Assembly: GCA_030528385.1 (NCBI GenBank)
Contig: JAUMYZ010000001.1
Location: forward strand, 110,382 to 174,381
Direction: 5' to 3'
Length of the DNA stretch: 64,000 bases
Source: Moraxella sp.
GTDB taxonomy: Bacteria; Pseudomonadota; Gammaproteobacteria; Pseudomonadales; Moraxellaceae
Under the pieces are notes generated by a model. The model was not told the DNA's origin. It worked only from the letters and a program-made list of their open reading frames with translations, and did no database searches. The position numbers and the translations under genes are program-made. This document shows positions 21,026 through 29,380 of this stretch, piece by piece (position 1 is the stretch's first letter; every line of letters begins with the position of its first letter).

Positions 21026-22627
21026 ATGGTGAATTCATCAGCAAAACAAACCACCCCAATGATGGCAAATGTATTTTTTGCCTTATTGATGGCGGGCATG
21101 AGTATTTATTTTATTTGGTGGGGGCTTGATTATACTTTGCATCAGCAGGTGGGACTGTTTATTGTTGCAAGTTTTTTTGGTGTCTTTATGGCGTTTAATA
21201 TTGGTGGCAATGATGTCGCCAATTCTTTTGGGACGTCGGTTGGGGCAGGCACGCTCACCGTCGCCCAAGCCTTGGCGGTGGCGGCGATTTTTGAAGTGTC
21301 GGGGGCGGTGCTGGCGGGCGCGGCAGTTACCGACACCATTCGTAGCGGCATCGTTGATATTTCTGATTTGGGGGTGTCGCCCAATCAGTTTATTTATTTG
21401 ATGTTGTCAGCGCTCATTGCGGCGGCGTTTTGGCTGTTATTTGCCACCAAAAAGGGCTTACCTGTGTCCACCACCCATGCCATCATTGGGGGCATTGTCG
21501 GTTCGTCCATTGTGTTGGGGGTTAATATTGGCGGTGCCGAGCTGGCTTTTTCTACCGTCAAATGGTCAAAAATCGGTGAAATCGCCGCGTCTTGGGTGCT
21601 CTCACCAATCTTGGGCGGTGTGTTTTCTTATTTGTTGTATGGGCTGATTAAAAGACATATTTTGGCTTATAATGAAAAGGTAGAAAAAGAAGTTAAAGAC
21701 TTAAAACAAGAAAAAAAGGACTTAAAGCGCGCCGAAAGAGACTATTATGAAGGCTTGGACGACAAACAAAAATTGGCTCATAACAACGCCATGTTGCACG
21801 ACCAAGAAATTTATAAAGATGACATTGACGCCACTTACGACGATTTGCAAACCAGTTACTTTAAAGAACTGTATATTTTGGAGCACAAGCGTGGCAAGAT
21901 AGACACCTTAAAGGCACTACAAACATGGGTGCCGCTGATTGCTGCATTGGGGGCAGTCATCATGACGGCAATGGTGGTGTTTAAGGGACTAAAAAACACG
22001 GGGCTGAATTTGTCGCACCTGCATGCAGGCTTGGTGATGGGCATGATTGGGGCAATGGTGTGGCTGACGGCGTTTGTTTATACCAAAACCATTCGCGGCA
22101 AACACAAAAAAGAAGATTTGGGCAAAGCCACTTTTATCATGTTTAGTTGGATGCAGGTGTTTACTGCTTGTGCTTTTGCGTTCAGTCATGGTTCAAACGA
22201 CATCGCCAATGCGGTGGGGCCTTTTGTGGCGATTATGGACGTGATTAAAGAAAATGCCATTGCCGCCAAAGCCACCGTGCCTGCCCCTGTGATGGTAACT
22301 TTTGGGGTGTCGCTGATTGTGGGTTTGTGGTTTATTGGCAAAGAAGTCATTCAAACGGTCGGCACAAATTTAACACAAATGCACCCAGCGTCAGGCTTTG
22401 CGGCAGAACTTGCGGCAGCTACGGTGGTGATGGGGGCATCAAGCATTGGCATTCCTGTCTCTAGCACGCATATTTTGGTGGGGGCGGTGCTGGGCATTGG
22501 TGTGGTCAACAAAAACACCAACTGGAAGCTGATGAAGCCGATTGGCATGGCGTGGGTGATTACTCTGCCAGCGGCGGCGATGATTAGTGCGGTGTCGTTC
22601 ACAATTTTGATGGCGGTTTTTCACTGA
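21026..22627 (+). CDS. pit: PiT family inorganic phosphate transporter
   Basis: A 533-residue secondary transporter for phosphate (metal-phosphate/H+ or Na+ symport). The two inverted-repeat signatures of the family are present: FNIGGNDVANSFGTSVGAG in the first half and FSHGSNDIANAVGPF in the second. They are separated by a long charged, Lys/Glu-rich cytoplasmic loop (about residues 215-290). The ATG at 21026 is preferred to a TTG seven codons upstream. A Pho box upstream suggests induction under phosphate limitation, which is notable because PiT systems are often constitutive. Confidence 0.9.
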   Translation: MVNSSAKQTTPMMANVFFALLMAGMSIYFIWWGLDYTLHQQVGLFIVASFFGVFMAFNIGGNDVANSFGTSVGAGTLTVAQALAVAAIFEVSGAVLAGAAVTDTIRSGIVDISDLGVSPNQFIYLMLSALIAAAFWLLFATKKGLPVSTTHAIIGGIVGSSIVLGVNIGGAELAFSTVKWSKIGEIAASWVLSPILGGVFSYLLYGLIKRHILAYNEKVEKEVKDLKQEKKDLKRAERDYYEGLDDKQKLAHNNAMLHDQEIYKDDIDATYDDLQTSYFKELYILEHKRGKIDTLKALQTWVPLIAALGAVIMTAMVVFKGLKNTGLNLSHLHAGLVMGMIGAMVWLTAFVYTKTIRGKHKKEDLGKATFIMFSWMQVFTACAFAFSHGSNDIANAVGPFVAIMDVIKENAIAAKATVPAPVMVTFGVSLIVGLWFIGKEVIQTVGTNLTQMHPASGFAAELAAATVVMGASSIGIPVSSTHILVGAVLGIGVVNKNTNWKLMKPIGMAWVITLPAAAMISAVSFTILMAVFH

Positions 22628-22637
22628 TTGCCAGATG

Positions 22638-22667
22638 ACAAACGGCTTGGGTGCGCAAGTCGTTTGT
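22638..22667 (+). terminator. Hairpin after pit
   Basis: An 11-bp stem (ACAAACGGCTT at 22638-22648 with AAGTCGTTTGT at 22657-22667, one G-T pair) with an 8-base loop starts 10 bp after the pit stop. It lacks a downstream T-tract, so terminator strength is doubtful. Confidence 0.45.
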
Positions 22668-22721
22668 GTTGTGAGCTGATGAGAATAAGTTTAAATTCAG
22701 AGTTTGTTTGAGAGCAGTTTT

Positions 22722-23396
22722 GTGGCAAATTTGGCATTATTTGACCTTGACATGACCATGCTGAACGTGGACAGCGACCACAGCTGGGGGCAATTTTTGG
22801 TGGAAAATGGCTTGGTGGACAGCCGGTTTTACAAGTCCATGAATGATAAATTTTATCATGATTATCTATCTGGTACGCTAGACGCGGTAGAATACAATGA
22901 GTTTGTGGCAAGTTTTTTAAAAACCAAGCCTATGAGCGAGCTTATCGCTTATCGTGATGAGTATCTACGCACTTGGATAAAACCTGCCATGCGAGCCAAA
23001 GCCATAGAGCAGATAAACCATCATAAAAATCAAGGCGATACAGTGGTGGTGATTAGTGCCACCAATGACTTTGTGGTCGTGCCGATAGCGTCTTTATTTG
23101 GCATAGACAGTGAGCATACGCTCGCCACCCGCCTAGAAGTGCTGGACAACGCCTATACGGGCAAGGTGGCGGACAGACCCAATTTTAAAGATGGTAAAAT
23201 TTTTCATTTAGAAAACTTCATCGCCCAAAAAAACGCCCAAGGCAGTTATTTTGATAAACTCATTGCTTATTCGGACTCCAAAAACGACCTACCGCTTTTG
23301 GTGTATGCTGATGTGGCGGTGTGTGTTAATCCTGATGAGATTTTAAAAGCCCATGCCCAAGAAAAGGGGTGGGAAGTAGTGGATTGGGTGGGATGA
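22722..23396 (+). CDS. HAD-IB family phosphatase (SerB-like)
   Basis: A 224-residue HAD hydrolase of subfamily IB. Motif I is FDLDMT near residues 7-12 (nucleophile Asp and acid/base Asp), motif II lies in VVISATNDF, and motif III/IV is YSDSKNDLPLL. Phosphoserine-phosphatase-like relatives with this layout act on various small phosphoesters; the substrate cannot be read from sequence. The start is uncertain: GTG at 22722 behind GAGAG gives the usual short N-terminus, and a TTG 18 bp upstream is in frame. It stands just downstream of the Pho-regulated pit gene but has its own spacer. Confidence 0.78.
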   Translation: MANLALFDLDMTMLNVDSDHSWGQFLVENGLVDSRFYKSMNDKFYHDYLSGTLDAVEYNEFVASFLKTKPMSELIAYRDEYLRTWIKPAMRAKAIEQINHHKNQGDTVVVISATNDFVVVPIASLFGIDSEHTLATRLEVLDNAYTGKVADRPNFKDGKIFHLENFIAQKNAQGSYFDKLIAYSDSKNDLPLLVYADVAVCVNPDEILKAHAQEKGWEVVDWVG

Positions 23397-23397
23397 T

Positions 23398-23559
23398 TCA
23401 GTCATCTTGGACTAAGTCAATGATTTGTCGCCGATAACTGACATTGTCCCCAAGCCTACGTACGCCATAGCCTGCCAGCACCCCAGCAAACACCGCACTG
23501 GGTGCATAGACGCCGATTAATAGCAATAAAACCAACACCACCACAAGGGGTTCGTCCAT
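23398..23559 (-). CDS. Candidate small membrane protein (53 aa)
   Basis: This short open frame begins MDEPLVVVLVLLLLIG. It encodes one strongly hydrophobic helix (about residues 4-17), a second weaker one (21-32) and a basic/acidic tail ending QDD. There is no good Shine-Dalgarno, but the start is close to the end of the preceding small frame, so translational coupling is possible. It is convergent with the HAD phosphatase, stop to stop. Not recognised as any family. The hydrophobic, gene-like composition favours a real gene. Confidence 0.4.
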   Translation of the reverse strand: MDEPLVVVLVLLLLIGVYAPSAVFAGVLAGYGVRRLGDNVSYRRQIIDLVQDD

Positions 23560-23586
23560 CAGTGATGTTAATCGTCATCGGCGAAT

Positions 23587-23763
23587 TTAAATGCCCACCC
23601 CACAATGGCACTCATAAATTTGGAACTGCTTTTTTGGGGTGAAGAATGACAACAGCACCATCACCCCACCAAACACAAAACGCCAAGCTATCAAAAGCTT
23701 GGCGGTCAGCGTTGTAGCAAAGGCAAACAAGCCACCCACGATGACAAAATGCCAGCCAATCAC
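23587..23763 (-). CDS. Candidate small membrane protein, possibly frameshifted at an A6 tract
   Basis: Beginning at GTG 23761-23763, behind a GAGATGA purine stretch and just after the phospholipase D gene, the frame encodes 58 residues. The first ~40 form two hydrophobic helices (VIVGGLFAFATTLTA and FVFGGVMVLLSFF). The last ~15 residues after FTPKK look unnatural (QIYECHCGVGI). Removing one A from the six-A tract (23630-23635 on this strand) would switch to a frame reading SSSKFMSAIVGWAFKFADDD, ending at 23568. That reads better, so the gene may be frameshifted, phase-variable, or affected by a sequencing error. Confidence 0.4.
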   Translation of the reverse strand: MIGWHFVIVGGLFAFATTLTAKLLIAWRFVFGGVMVLLSFFTPKKQFQIYECHCGVGI

Positions 23764-23782
23764 TCATATTTTCATCTCATTT

Positions 23783-25312
23783 TTATAAAAGCCATTCAAT
23801 GGGTAATAAAGCACATATCATCACCAACAGGCGTTCAATCAAACCGCTGTTTGGCTCGCTGTCATAACTGACCGTCGTGCCGTTTTCTTGGGTTTGCCAC
23901 ATCAAATCGCCATCGTGTAGGCTGACTTGGTAGGCGGTATTATCACGGTTGGCTTTTAAACCGTCTGTCATCAACTTGGCAAGTTCGCCACTGTCAATCA
24001 CCAGTCCCATTTCGGTGTTGATTTTGGCAGAGCGTGGGTCCATGTTAAATGAGCCGATAAATATTGTTTTGTTGTCCACCACAAAACTTTTGGCGTGCAA
24101 GCTGGCACCACTGCTTTTGATGGCACCGCCGTGGTCTTTGGTGTGTACGGTGGCGTTGGGCTTAAGTTCGTACAACTGCACACCAGCGTTGAGCAGCTCT
24201 TTGCGGTACTTGGCATAGCCTGCGTGTACGGGGGCGACGTCTGTGGCAGATAGGGCATTGGTCAAGATGGTAACGCTTTTGCCTGAAGTGGCGATGTCCG
24301 AAAACAGCCGCGTGCCTTGTTTGCTTGGGACAAAGTACGGCGAGACAATCACCAGCTCGCTTTGGGTGTGCTGCATGATGGGGGCGATTTTGTGCATGAC
24401 CGTTTGCTTAAAACTGGCTTTGCCAAGCCCTTTGATGGGGTCGTCGCTGACCAAAGTCGCTTTTGTCCAAAAAACTGGCAATGCCCCCGATTTTAGCTGT
24501 GTGAGTAGCTGGCTGTGTTGCAAGGCGGACAGATAGTCTTGGGTGGCATTATCGCTGCTGGGCGTGCTGTCAAAGGCAGCAATGTCTGTGTTGATGATGT
24601 CGGTTAGGGCATAGGCGGACGCACTTTGCCAGTAGGCTTGAAAGTCGGCATTTACCGCAGGCACAACTTCACCAACCGCCAACACGTCCAAATCGGCAAA
24701 CATCACCCCTTCGCCCGCGTCAAAATACTCATCGCCGATATTTCGTCCGCCGACAATGGTTGCCATGCCATCGGCGGTCAAAGATTTGTTGTGCATGCGG
24801 CGATTTAGACGAAAAAAGTCGCTCAGATAACCCAAAAACCGCTTGTCTCGCTGCATAAAGGGATTAAACAGGCGTATGTGAATGTTGGGGTGGGCGTTGA
24901 TAGAAGACAGCAGTTTGTCCATGCCTTTGGTGTTGTTGTCATCAAGCAAAAGGCGTACCACCACACCGCGTTCGGCGGCTTTGTATAGGTACTGCAGCAG
25001 CAAACGCCCCGTAACGTCATCATGCAAGATATAATACTGCACATCTAGCGTGTGTTTAGCCCCTTCAATGAGTGCAATGCGTGCCACAAAAGCATCTTTG
25101 CCATCGGCCAGTGGATAGATGCCCGTTTGGTTTTCGTGTCCTGCCAAGAGCTCTGGTGCAAAAATACCGTCTGTCGCCACGGCGCTCATCGGCAGACCAT
25201 CAGTGCGGTGCGTGGGCAGGCTTTGGTGGGTAATCAGTGCTGTCAGTGTCAATAACACAGTAACGACCCCCAAGACTTGCAGACATTTTTTTAGAACCTT
25301 TGGCATGGCCAT
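23783..25312 (-). CDS. Phospholipase D family protein (cardiolipin synthase-like)
   Basis: A 509-residue protein with an N-terminal membrane anchor or signal (about residues 8-30) and two PLD catalytic HKD motifs: HNKSLTADGMATIVGGRN in the first half and HAKSFVVDNKTIFIGSFN in the second. The layout resembles ClsC/YmdC-type cardiolipin synthases, which condense phosphatidylglycerol with another phospholipid; a phospholipase role is also possible. The start at 25312 (MAMPKVLKKC) is chosen because GGAG lies five bases before it; the frame is open nine codons further. The two small membrane ORFs downstream run in the same direction. Confidence 0.82.
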   Translation of the reverse strand: MAMPKVLKKCLQVLGVVTVLLTLTALITHQSLPTHRTDGLPMSAVATDGIFAPELLAGHENQTGIYPLADGKDAFVARIALIEGAKHTLDVQYYILHDDVTGRLLLQYLYKAAERGVVVRLLLDDNNTKGMDKLLSSINAHPNIHIRLFNPFMQRDKRFLGYLSDFFRLNRRMHNKSLTADGMATIVGGRNIGDEYFDAGEGVMFADLDVLAVGEVVPAVNADFQAYWQSASAYALTDIINTDIAAFDSTPSSDNATQDYLSALQHSQLLTQLKSGALPVFWTKATLVSDDPIKGLGKASFKQTVMHKIAPIMQHTQSELVIVSPYFVPSKQGTRLFSDIATSGKSVTILTNALSATDVAPVHAGYAKYRKELLNAGVQLYELKPNATVHTKDHGGAIKSSGASLHAKSFVVDNKTIFIGSFNMDPRSAKINTEMGLVIDSGELAKLMTDGLKANRDNTAYQVSLHDGDLMWQTQENGTTVSYDSEPNSGLIERLLVMICALLPIEWLL

Positions 25313-25487
25313 CGCTACTCCAATCTCAAAAAACATCATCAGTTATTTGAAGCATTATACGCCGTTGTTATTTGCAAAGTAAATACCGCCAAAATTGAAC
25401 GACGCCTTGTGTTATTTTACAACCCCCCGTTTTTGCCAAAATTTTATCCCATCAGGGTGATAAAGGCTCAATGCCTTGCCTGAAGTG

Positions 25488-25496
25488 TGCTATAAT
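25488..25496 (+). promoter_or_regulatory. Extended -10 promoter for prfB
   Basis: TGC followed by a perfect TATAAT at 25491-25496 forms an extended -10 element, 27 bp upstream of the prfB start. No good -35 is visible, as is usual for extended -10 promoters. Confidence 0.55.
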
Positions 25497-25523
25497 GAAG
25501 CTTTTTATTTTTAAGGGCTTATC

Positions 25524-26619
25524 ATGGAAATTGCAATCTATAACCAACAAATCAAAGACTTACGCACCCGTGGCGATGAGCTTTGGGGGTATCTTTGACG
25601 TTGAAGCCAAAAAAGAGCGTCTAGAAGAAGTGAATTTGGAGCTTGAAAACCCCGAGCTTTGGAACAATCCTGAACAAGCCACCCAAATCAGCAAAGAAAA
25701 AGCCGTGCTAGATGGCATCATTGGCGTGGTGGACGGCTTGTCGGCTCGCCTTGATGACGCTGCTGCCATGCTGGATTTGGCAGTAGAAGCCGATGACGAA
25801 AGTTTGCTAAGCGATGTGCAAGCCGAGCTGGACGAAGCCCTAAAAAGCGTGGAAGCCTTAGAATTTAAACGCATGTTTAGTGGTGAGATGGACGCCAACA
25901 ATTGCTATCTGGACATACAAGCAGGGTCGGGCGGTACCGAAGCCCAAGACTGGGCACAAATGCTCCTGCGTATGTATTTGCGTTGGTGTGAGAGCCACGG
26001 ATTTAAGGCGGAAGTCTTAGAAGTGTCCGAAGGCGGGGTGGCAGGCATTAAATCCGCCACGATTGCCGTGAAGGGCGATTATGCCTTTGGTTGGTTACGC
26101 ACCGAAATTGGCGTACATCGTTTGGTGCGTAAGTCGCCTTTTGACAGCAATAATGGTCGGCATACGTCTTTTGCTGCCGTGTTTGTCTCGCCTGAGATTG
26201 ATGACAATGTTGAGATTGACATCAACCCTGCCGATTTGCGGATTGACACTTATCGCTCAAGCGGAGCGGGCGGTCAGCATGTCAATACCACTGACTCTGC
26301 GGTGCGTATCACCCACCAGCCCACAGGCGTGGTGGTGGCGTGCCAAAATGAGCGTTCTCAGCATGCTAACAAAGACACGGCGATGAAAATGCTGCGTGCC
26401 AAACTCTATGAACTAGAAATGCAAAAACGCCTAGAAAAACAGCAAGCCCTAGAAGACAGCAAGTCCGACATCGGTTGGGGTAGTCAGATCCGCTCTTATG
26501 TCTTAGATGATGCACGCATTAAGGATTTACGCACAGGCGTGGAAACTTCCAACACGGCAGCGGTGCTAGATGGCGATTTGGATAAGTTTATTGTGGCAAG
26601 TTTGAAGGCGGGTTTGTAA
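25524..26619 (+). CDS. prfB: Peptide chain release factor 2, with programmed +1 frameshift
   Basis: RF2 terminates translation at UGA and UAA. The zero frame starts at ATG 25524, runs 24 codons and meets TGA at 25596-25598. Skipping the T at 25596 continues in the +1 frame to the stop at 26619, giving 364 residues, the normal RF2 length (about 365 in E. coli). The codon-recognition tripeptide SPF ([11 protein letters not shown]) and the catalytic GGQ ([10 protein letters not shown]) are present. RF2 thus autoregulates: low RF2 lets the ribosome shift at UGA. Translating the long frame from an upstream ATG at 25471 would miss the true N-terminus. A good terminator follows. Confidence 0.96.
25584..25599 (+). 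promoter_or_regulatory. prfB autoregulatory +1 frameshift site
   Basis: A Shine-Dalgarno-like G5 run (25585-25589) lies three bases (TAT) before the slippery codon CTT (25593-25595), which is followed by the in-frame stop TGA and then C. This is the canonical RF2 shift cassette, with the poor UGA-C termination context. Confidence 0.95.
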
Positions 26620-26677
26620 TCGTCTGTCAAATTGACACCAATTTTGGGCAAAAACAAAGTGCTGTTGGTTGATTATG

Positions 26678-26712
26678 CCAATGACGATTTTTGTCATTGG
26701 ACTGTTTTTTTT
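26678..26712 (+). terminator. Rho-independent terminator after prfB
   Basis: The perfect 8-bp stem CCAATGAC/GTCATTGG (26678-26685 and 26693-26700) has a 7-base loop and is followed by ACTG and eight Ts (26705-26712). Confidence 0.85.
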
Positions 26713-26800
26713 GTAACAATTTATGGTACAATCAAACCAGTTTTTGGTTGATTTTTTAAAATCATCGTCTTTTATTTTATGTTCTTATAAGGAGACAGTT

Positions 26801-28327
26801 ATGTCTATTGACCGTATTCGCCACGCAGGTTTGCGTGATAAAGTCATGAGTGCCGAACAAGCAGCAGAATTTGTACAAAACGGCATGATGCTTGCCATTA
26901 CAGGCTTTACAGGGGCGGGCTACCCTAAGGCACTGCCCACCGCCATTGCCAATAAAGCCAAAGACTTGCACGCCAAAGGTGAAAAGTTTAGCATTGGCAT
27001 GGTAACAGGTGCGTCCACCGCTCCTGAGTGTGATGGCGTACTGGCAGAAGCCAAAGCCTTGCATTTTCGTTCGCCATTTCAATCTGACCCAACGCTCCGT
27101 AACGGCATTAACGCAGGCGAGATTGCTTATCAGGATATGCACCTATCGCACGTTGAACAGCAAATGCGACAAGGCTTTTATGGCAAGTTTGACATTGCCA
27201 TCGTAGAAGCGACCGCCATCACTGAAAGTGGCGAGCTGATTTTTGCCATGGGTATCGGTCATGGCGTGGAAGCACTCAAAAATGCCGACAAGGTCATCGT
27301 TGAGATTAATGCCGCCCTAAGTGCAGGCTTAGAAGGTATGCACGACATCTATGGCGATGTGGGTCTGCCACCACACCGCAAGCCCATTCCTATCACAGGG
27401 GCGTTTGACCGCATTGGTACAGCAGGTCTAGCGATTGATGTGGATAAAGTGATTGCAGTGGTACTGACCGATTCGGGCGACCGCAACTCCAAATTTGCCG
27501 AGCCTGATGACGTCTCCAAGCGTATCGCTGCCCAAGTGATTGATTTTCTTGACCATGAAGTCAAAGCAGGTCGCCTGCCCAAGAGCCTATTGCCACTTCA
27601 ATCAGGCGTGGGTAACGTTGCCAATGCGGTGATGGCAGGTCTTTTGGACGCGCCATTTGAAGATTTGGTGGGTTATACCGAAGTACTCCAAGACGGTATG
27701 CTGGATTTGATTCTTGCCAAAAAGATGAAAACCGCGTCTGCCACCGCACTGTCATTTAGCCCCGATGCTTTGGCTCGCTTCAACGAAAACATTGAGTTTT
27801 TAAAAGACAAAATCATCTTGCGTCCGATGGAAATCAGCAACAACCCTGAGATTATTCGCCGTTTGGGTGTGATTGGCATGAACTCCATGATTGAAGCGGA
27901 CATCTACGGCAACGTAAACTCTACGCACGTCATGGGCACACGCATGATGAACGGCATTGGTGGTTCTGGCGATTTTACGCGTAATGGCTTTTTCTCATTT
28001 TATGTCAGTCCATCAACCGCTAAGGGCGGGGCAATCTCTGCCATCGTGCCAATGGTCAGCCACCACGACCACACCGAGCATGATGTGATGTTTATCGTAA
28101 CCGAGCAGGGCATGGCAGATTTGCGTGGCAAAGCCCCAAGAGAGCGTGCCAAACTTATCATTGACAACTGCTCGCATCCCGATTATCGCGATATGCTCAA
28201 AGATTATTATGAGCGTGCCTTGGTGGCAAGCCAAAAAGCAGGCGGTATCCACACACCGCATATCTTGCTAGAAGCGCTGTCATGGCACCAACGCTTTGTT
28301 GAAACAGGCGATATGCGTATCAAATAA
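26801..28327 (+). CDS. Acetyl-CoA hydrolase/transferase family (succinyl-CoA:acetate CoA-transferase)
   Basis: A 508-residue class I CoA-transferase of the ACH1/Cat1/AarC group, which moves CoA between succinate and acetate (or hydrolyses acetyl-CoA). The candidate catalytic glutamate lies in VGYTEVLQDG. The CoA-binding glycine motif GIGGSGDFTRNG and the NSTHVMGTRMMNG region are conserved. The start at 26801 (MSIDRIRHAG) is set by an AAGGAG Shine-Dalgarno; the frame is open 26 codons upstream without one. Together with the ActP-type acetate symporter at the right end it points to acetate use, although the genes are far apart. Substrates are inferred from the family. Confidence 0.88.
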   Translation: MSIDRIRHAGLRDKVMSAEQAAEFVQNGMMLAITGFTGAGYPKALPTAIANKAKDLHAKGEKFSIGMVTGASTAPECDGVLAEAKALHFRSPFQSDPTLRNGINAGEIAYQDMHLSHVEQQMRQGFYGKFDIAIVEATAITESGELIFAMGIGHGVEALKNADKVIVEINAALSAGLEGMHDIYGDVGLPPHRKPIPITGAFDRIGTAGLAIDVDKVIAVVLTDSGDRNSKFAEPDDVSKRIAAQVIDFLDHEVKAGRLPKSLLPLQSGVGNVANAVMAGLLDAPFEDLVGYTEVLQDGMLDLILAKKMKTASATALSFSPDALARFNENIEFLKDKIILRPMEISNNPEIIRRLGVIGMNSMIEADIYGNVNSTHVMGTRMMNGIGGSGDFTRNGFFSFYVSPSTAKGGAISAIVPMVSHHDHTEHDVMFIVTEQGMADLRGKAPRERAKLIIDNCSHPDYRDMLKDYYERALVASQKAGGIHTPHILLEALSWHQRFVETGDMRIK

Positions 28328-28349
28328 TCACCCAGTGATGGTTATTTTA

Positions 28350-28377
28350 AACACCCAAACATGTTTTGGGTGTTTTT
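28350..28377 (+). terminator. Rho-independent terminator after the CoA-transferase gene
   Basis: The 10-bp stem AACACCCAAA/TTTGGGTGTT with a 5-base loop runs into a T-tract ending at 28377, 22 bp after the stop. Confidence 0.85.
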
Positions 28378-28441
28378 GTTTGGGCTTTAGTTTTATAAAA
28401 TTGCCCCCATTGATGGCTTAAATGTTTGATAAGGAATGATG

Positions 28442-29344
28442 ATGTCAATTCTAACGCAAGATTATCGCCAGCGTTTTTTTATCCAAAACACCCCTGTGCG
28501 CGGAGATGTGGTCAAGCTCACTGGCAGTTTTAGCACCGTCATTGCTCAAAAGGTCTATCCCAAGGCGTTAGAAGCGCTGCTAGGAGAGATGTTGGTGGCG
28601 GCAAGTTTGTTGATTGGCACTCTAAAAATAGAAGGCAAATTGTCCATACAACTGCAATCTTCTGACCAAGCGTCGCTGCTGCGTTTTGCGATGGCAGAAT
28701 GCGACCACACAGGCGCGGTGCGGGCGTTGGCAGGATTTAATGCCCAAGATGACGAGCAAAGACAACGCTGGCAAAGTTTGTCTGCCAGCGATGAAGCCTT
28801 TGCCTTATTGGAAAAGGGTGTATTGTTTATCAGTATTCACCCAAAATTTGGCGAAAGCTATCAAGGCATTGTTGAAAGGGTCAGCGACAGTTTGAGCGAT
28901 TGTTTGGCGCATTATCAAAAACAATCGGCGCAAATCCCCACCTTGATTAAATTGGCCACCAAAGACGACGTGGTGGGCGGGATTTTGTTGCAACTGTTGC
29001 CACAGTCGGCGGACGAACAAGAAAATGACCCCGATTTGTGGGACAGGCTGACGGCGCTGACCGACACCATCAAAGACAGCGAGCTGACCGAACTGTCTGC
29101 CAATGAGATTTTGTATCGTTTGTATCACGAAGAAGAAGTGGTTTTGCCCGATGTAACGCCTTTGCATTTTGCTTGCACGTGCTCTGAGCAAAAAAGCCAA
29201 GCGGCGATTATGCAGCTGGGCTTAGAAGAAGCACTCAATGTGCTAGAAGCCCATCGGGGCACGCTGGTGCTGGATTGCGGCTTTTGTGGCAAAGAGTATC
29301 GCTTTGACAAATCTGCAGTTGAGCAATTGTTTGTAACATCATAA
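28442..29344 (+). CDS. hslO: Redox-regulated chaperone Hsp33
   Basis: A 300-residue cytosolic holdase activated by oxidation. The C-terminal zinc/redox switch is present as CTC near residue 239 and CGFC near 271, the four cysteines of the CXC...CXXC motif. Three consecutive ATG codons begin at 28436. The third, at 28442, has the best spacing (6 bases) from the AAGGA Shine-Dalgarno, so it is taken as the start (MSILTQDYRQ). It is convergent with the acyl-CoA dehydrogenase gene. Confidence 0.94.
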   Translation: MSILTQDYRQRFFIQNTPVRGDVVKLTGSFSTVIAQKVYPKALEALLGEMLVAASLLIGTLKIEGKLSIQLQSSDQASLLRFAMAECDHTGAVRALAGFNAQDDEQRQRWQSLSASDEAFALLEKGVLFISIHPKFGESYQGIVERVSDSLSDCLAHYQKQSAQIPTLIKLATKDDVVGGILLQLLPQSADEQENDPDLWDRLTALTDTIKDSELTELSANEILYRLYHEEEVVLPDVTPLHFACTCSEQKSQAAIMQLGLEEALNVLEAHRGTLVLDCGFCGKEYRFDKSAVEQLFVTS

Positions 29345-29367
29345 AAAACCTTGCCAAAAAGCAAGGT
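29342..29367 (-). terminator. Terminator between hslO and the acyl-CoA dehydrogenase gene
   Basis: The 7-bp perfect stem ACCTTGC/GCAAGGT around a 6-base loop is followed, on the minus strand, by six Ts that overlap the end of hslO. It terminates the leftward gene well. In the rightward direction the T-tract is weak. Confidence 0.75.
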
Positions 29368-29380
29368 CTTTGTTGGCTTA

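Noticed and set aside
23630..23635. Programmed -1 frameshift at A AAA AAG in the small membrane ORF
   Set aside because: The heptamer has the right phase, but the -1 frame stops after a few residues (AVPNL); only the +1 frame gives a gene-like continuation.
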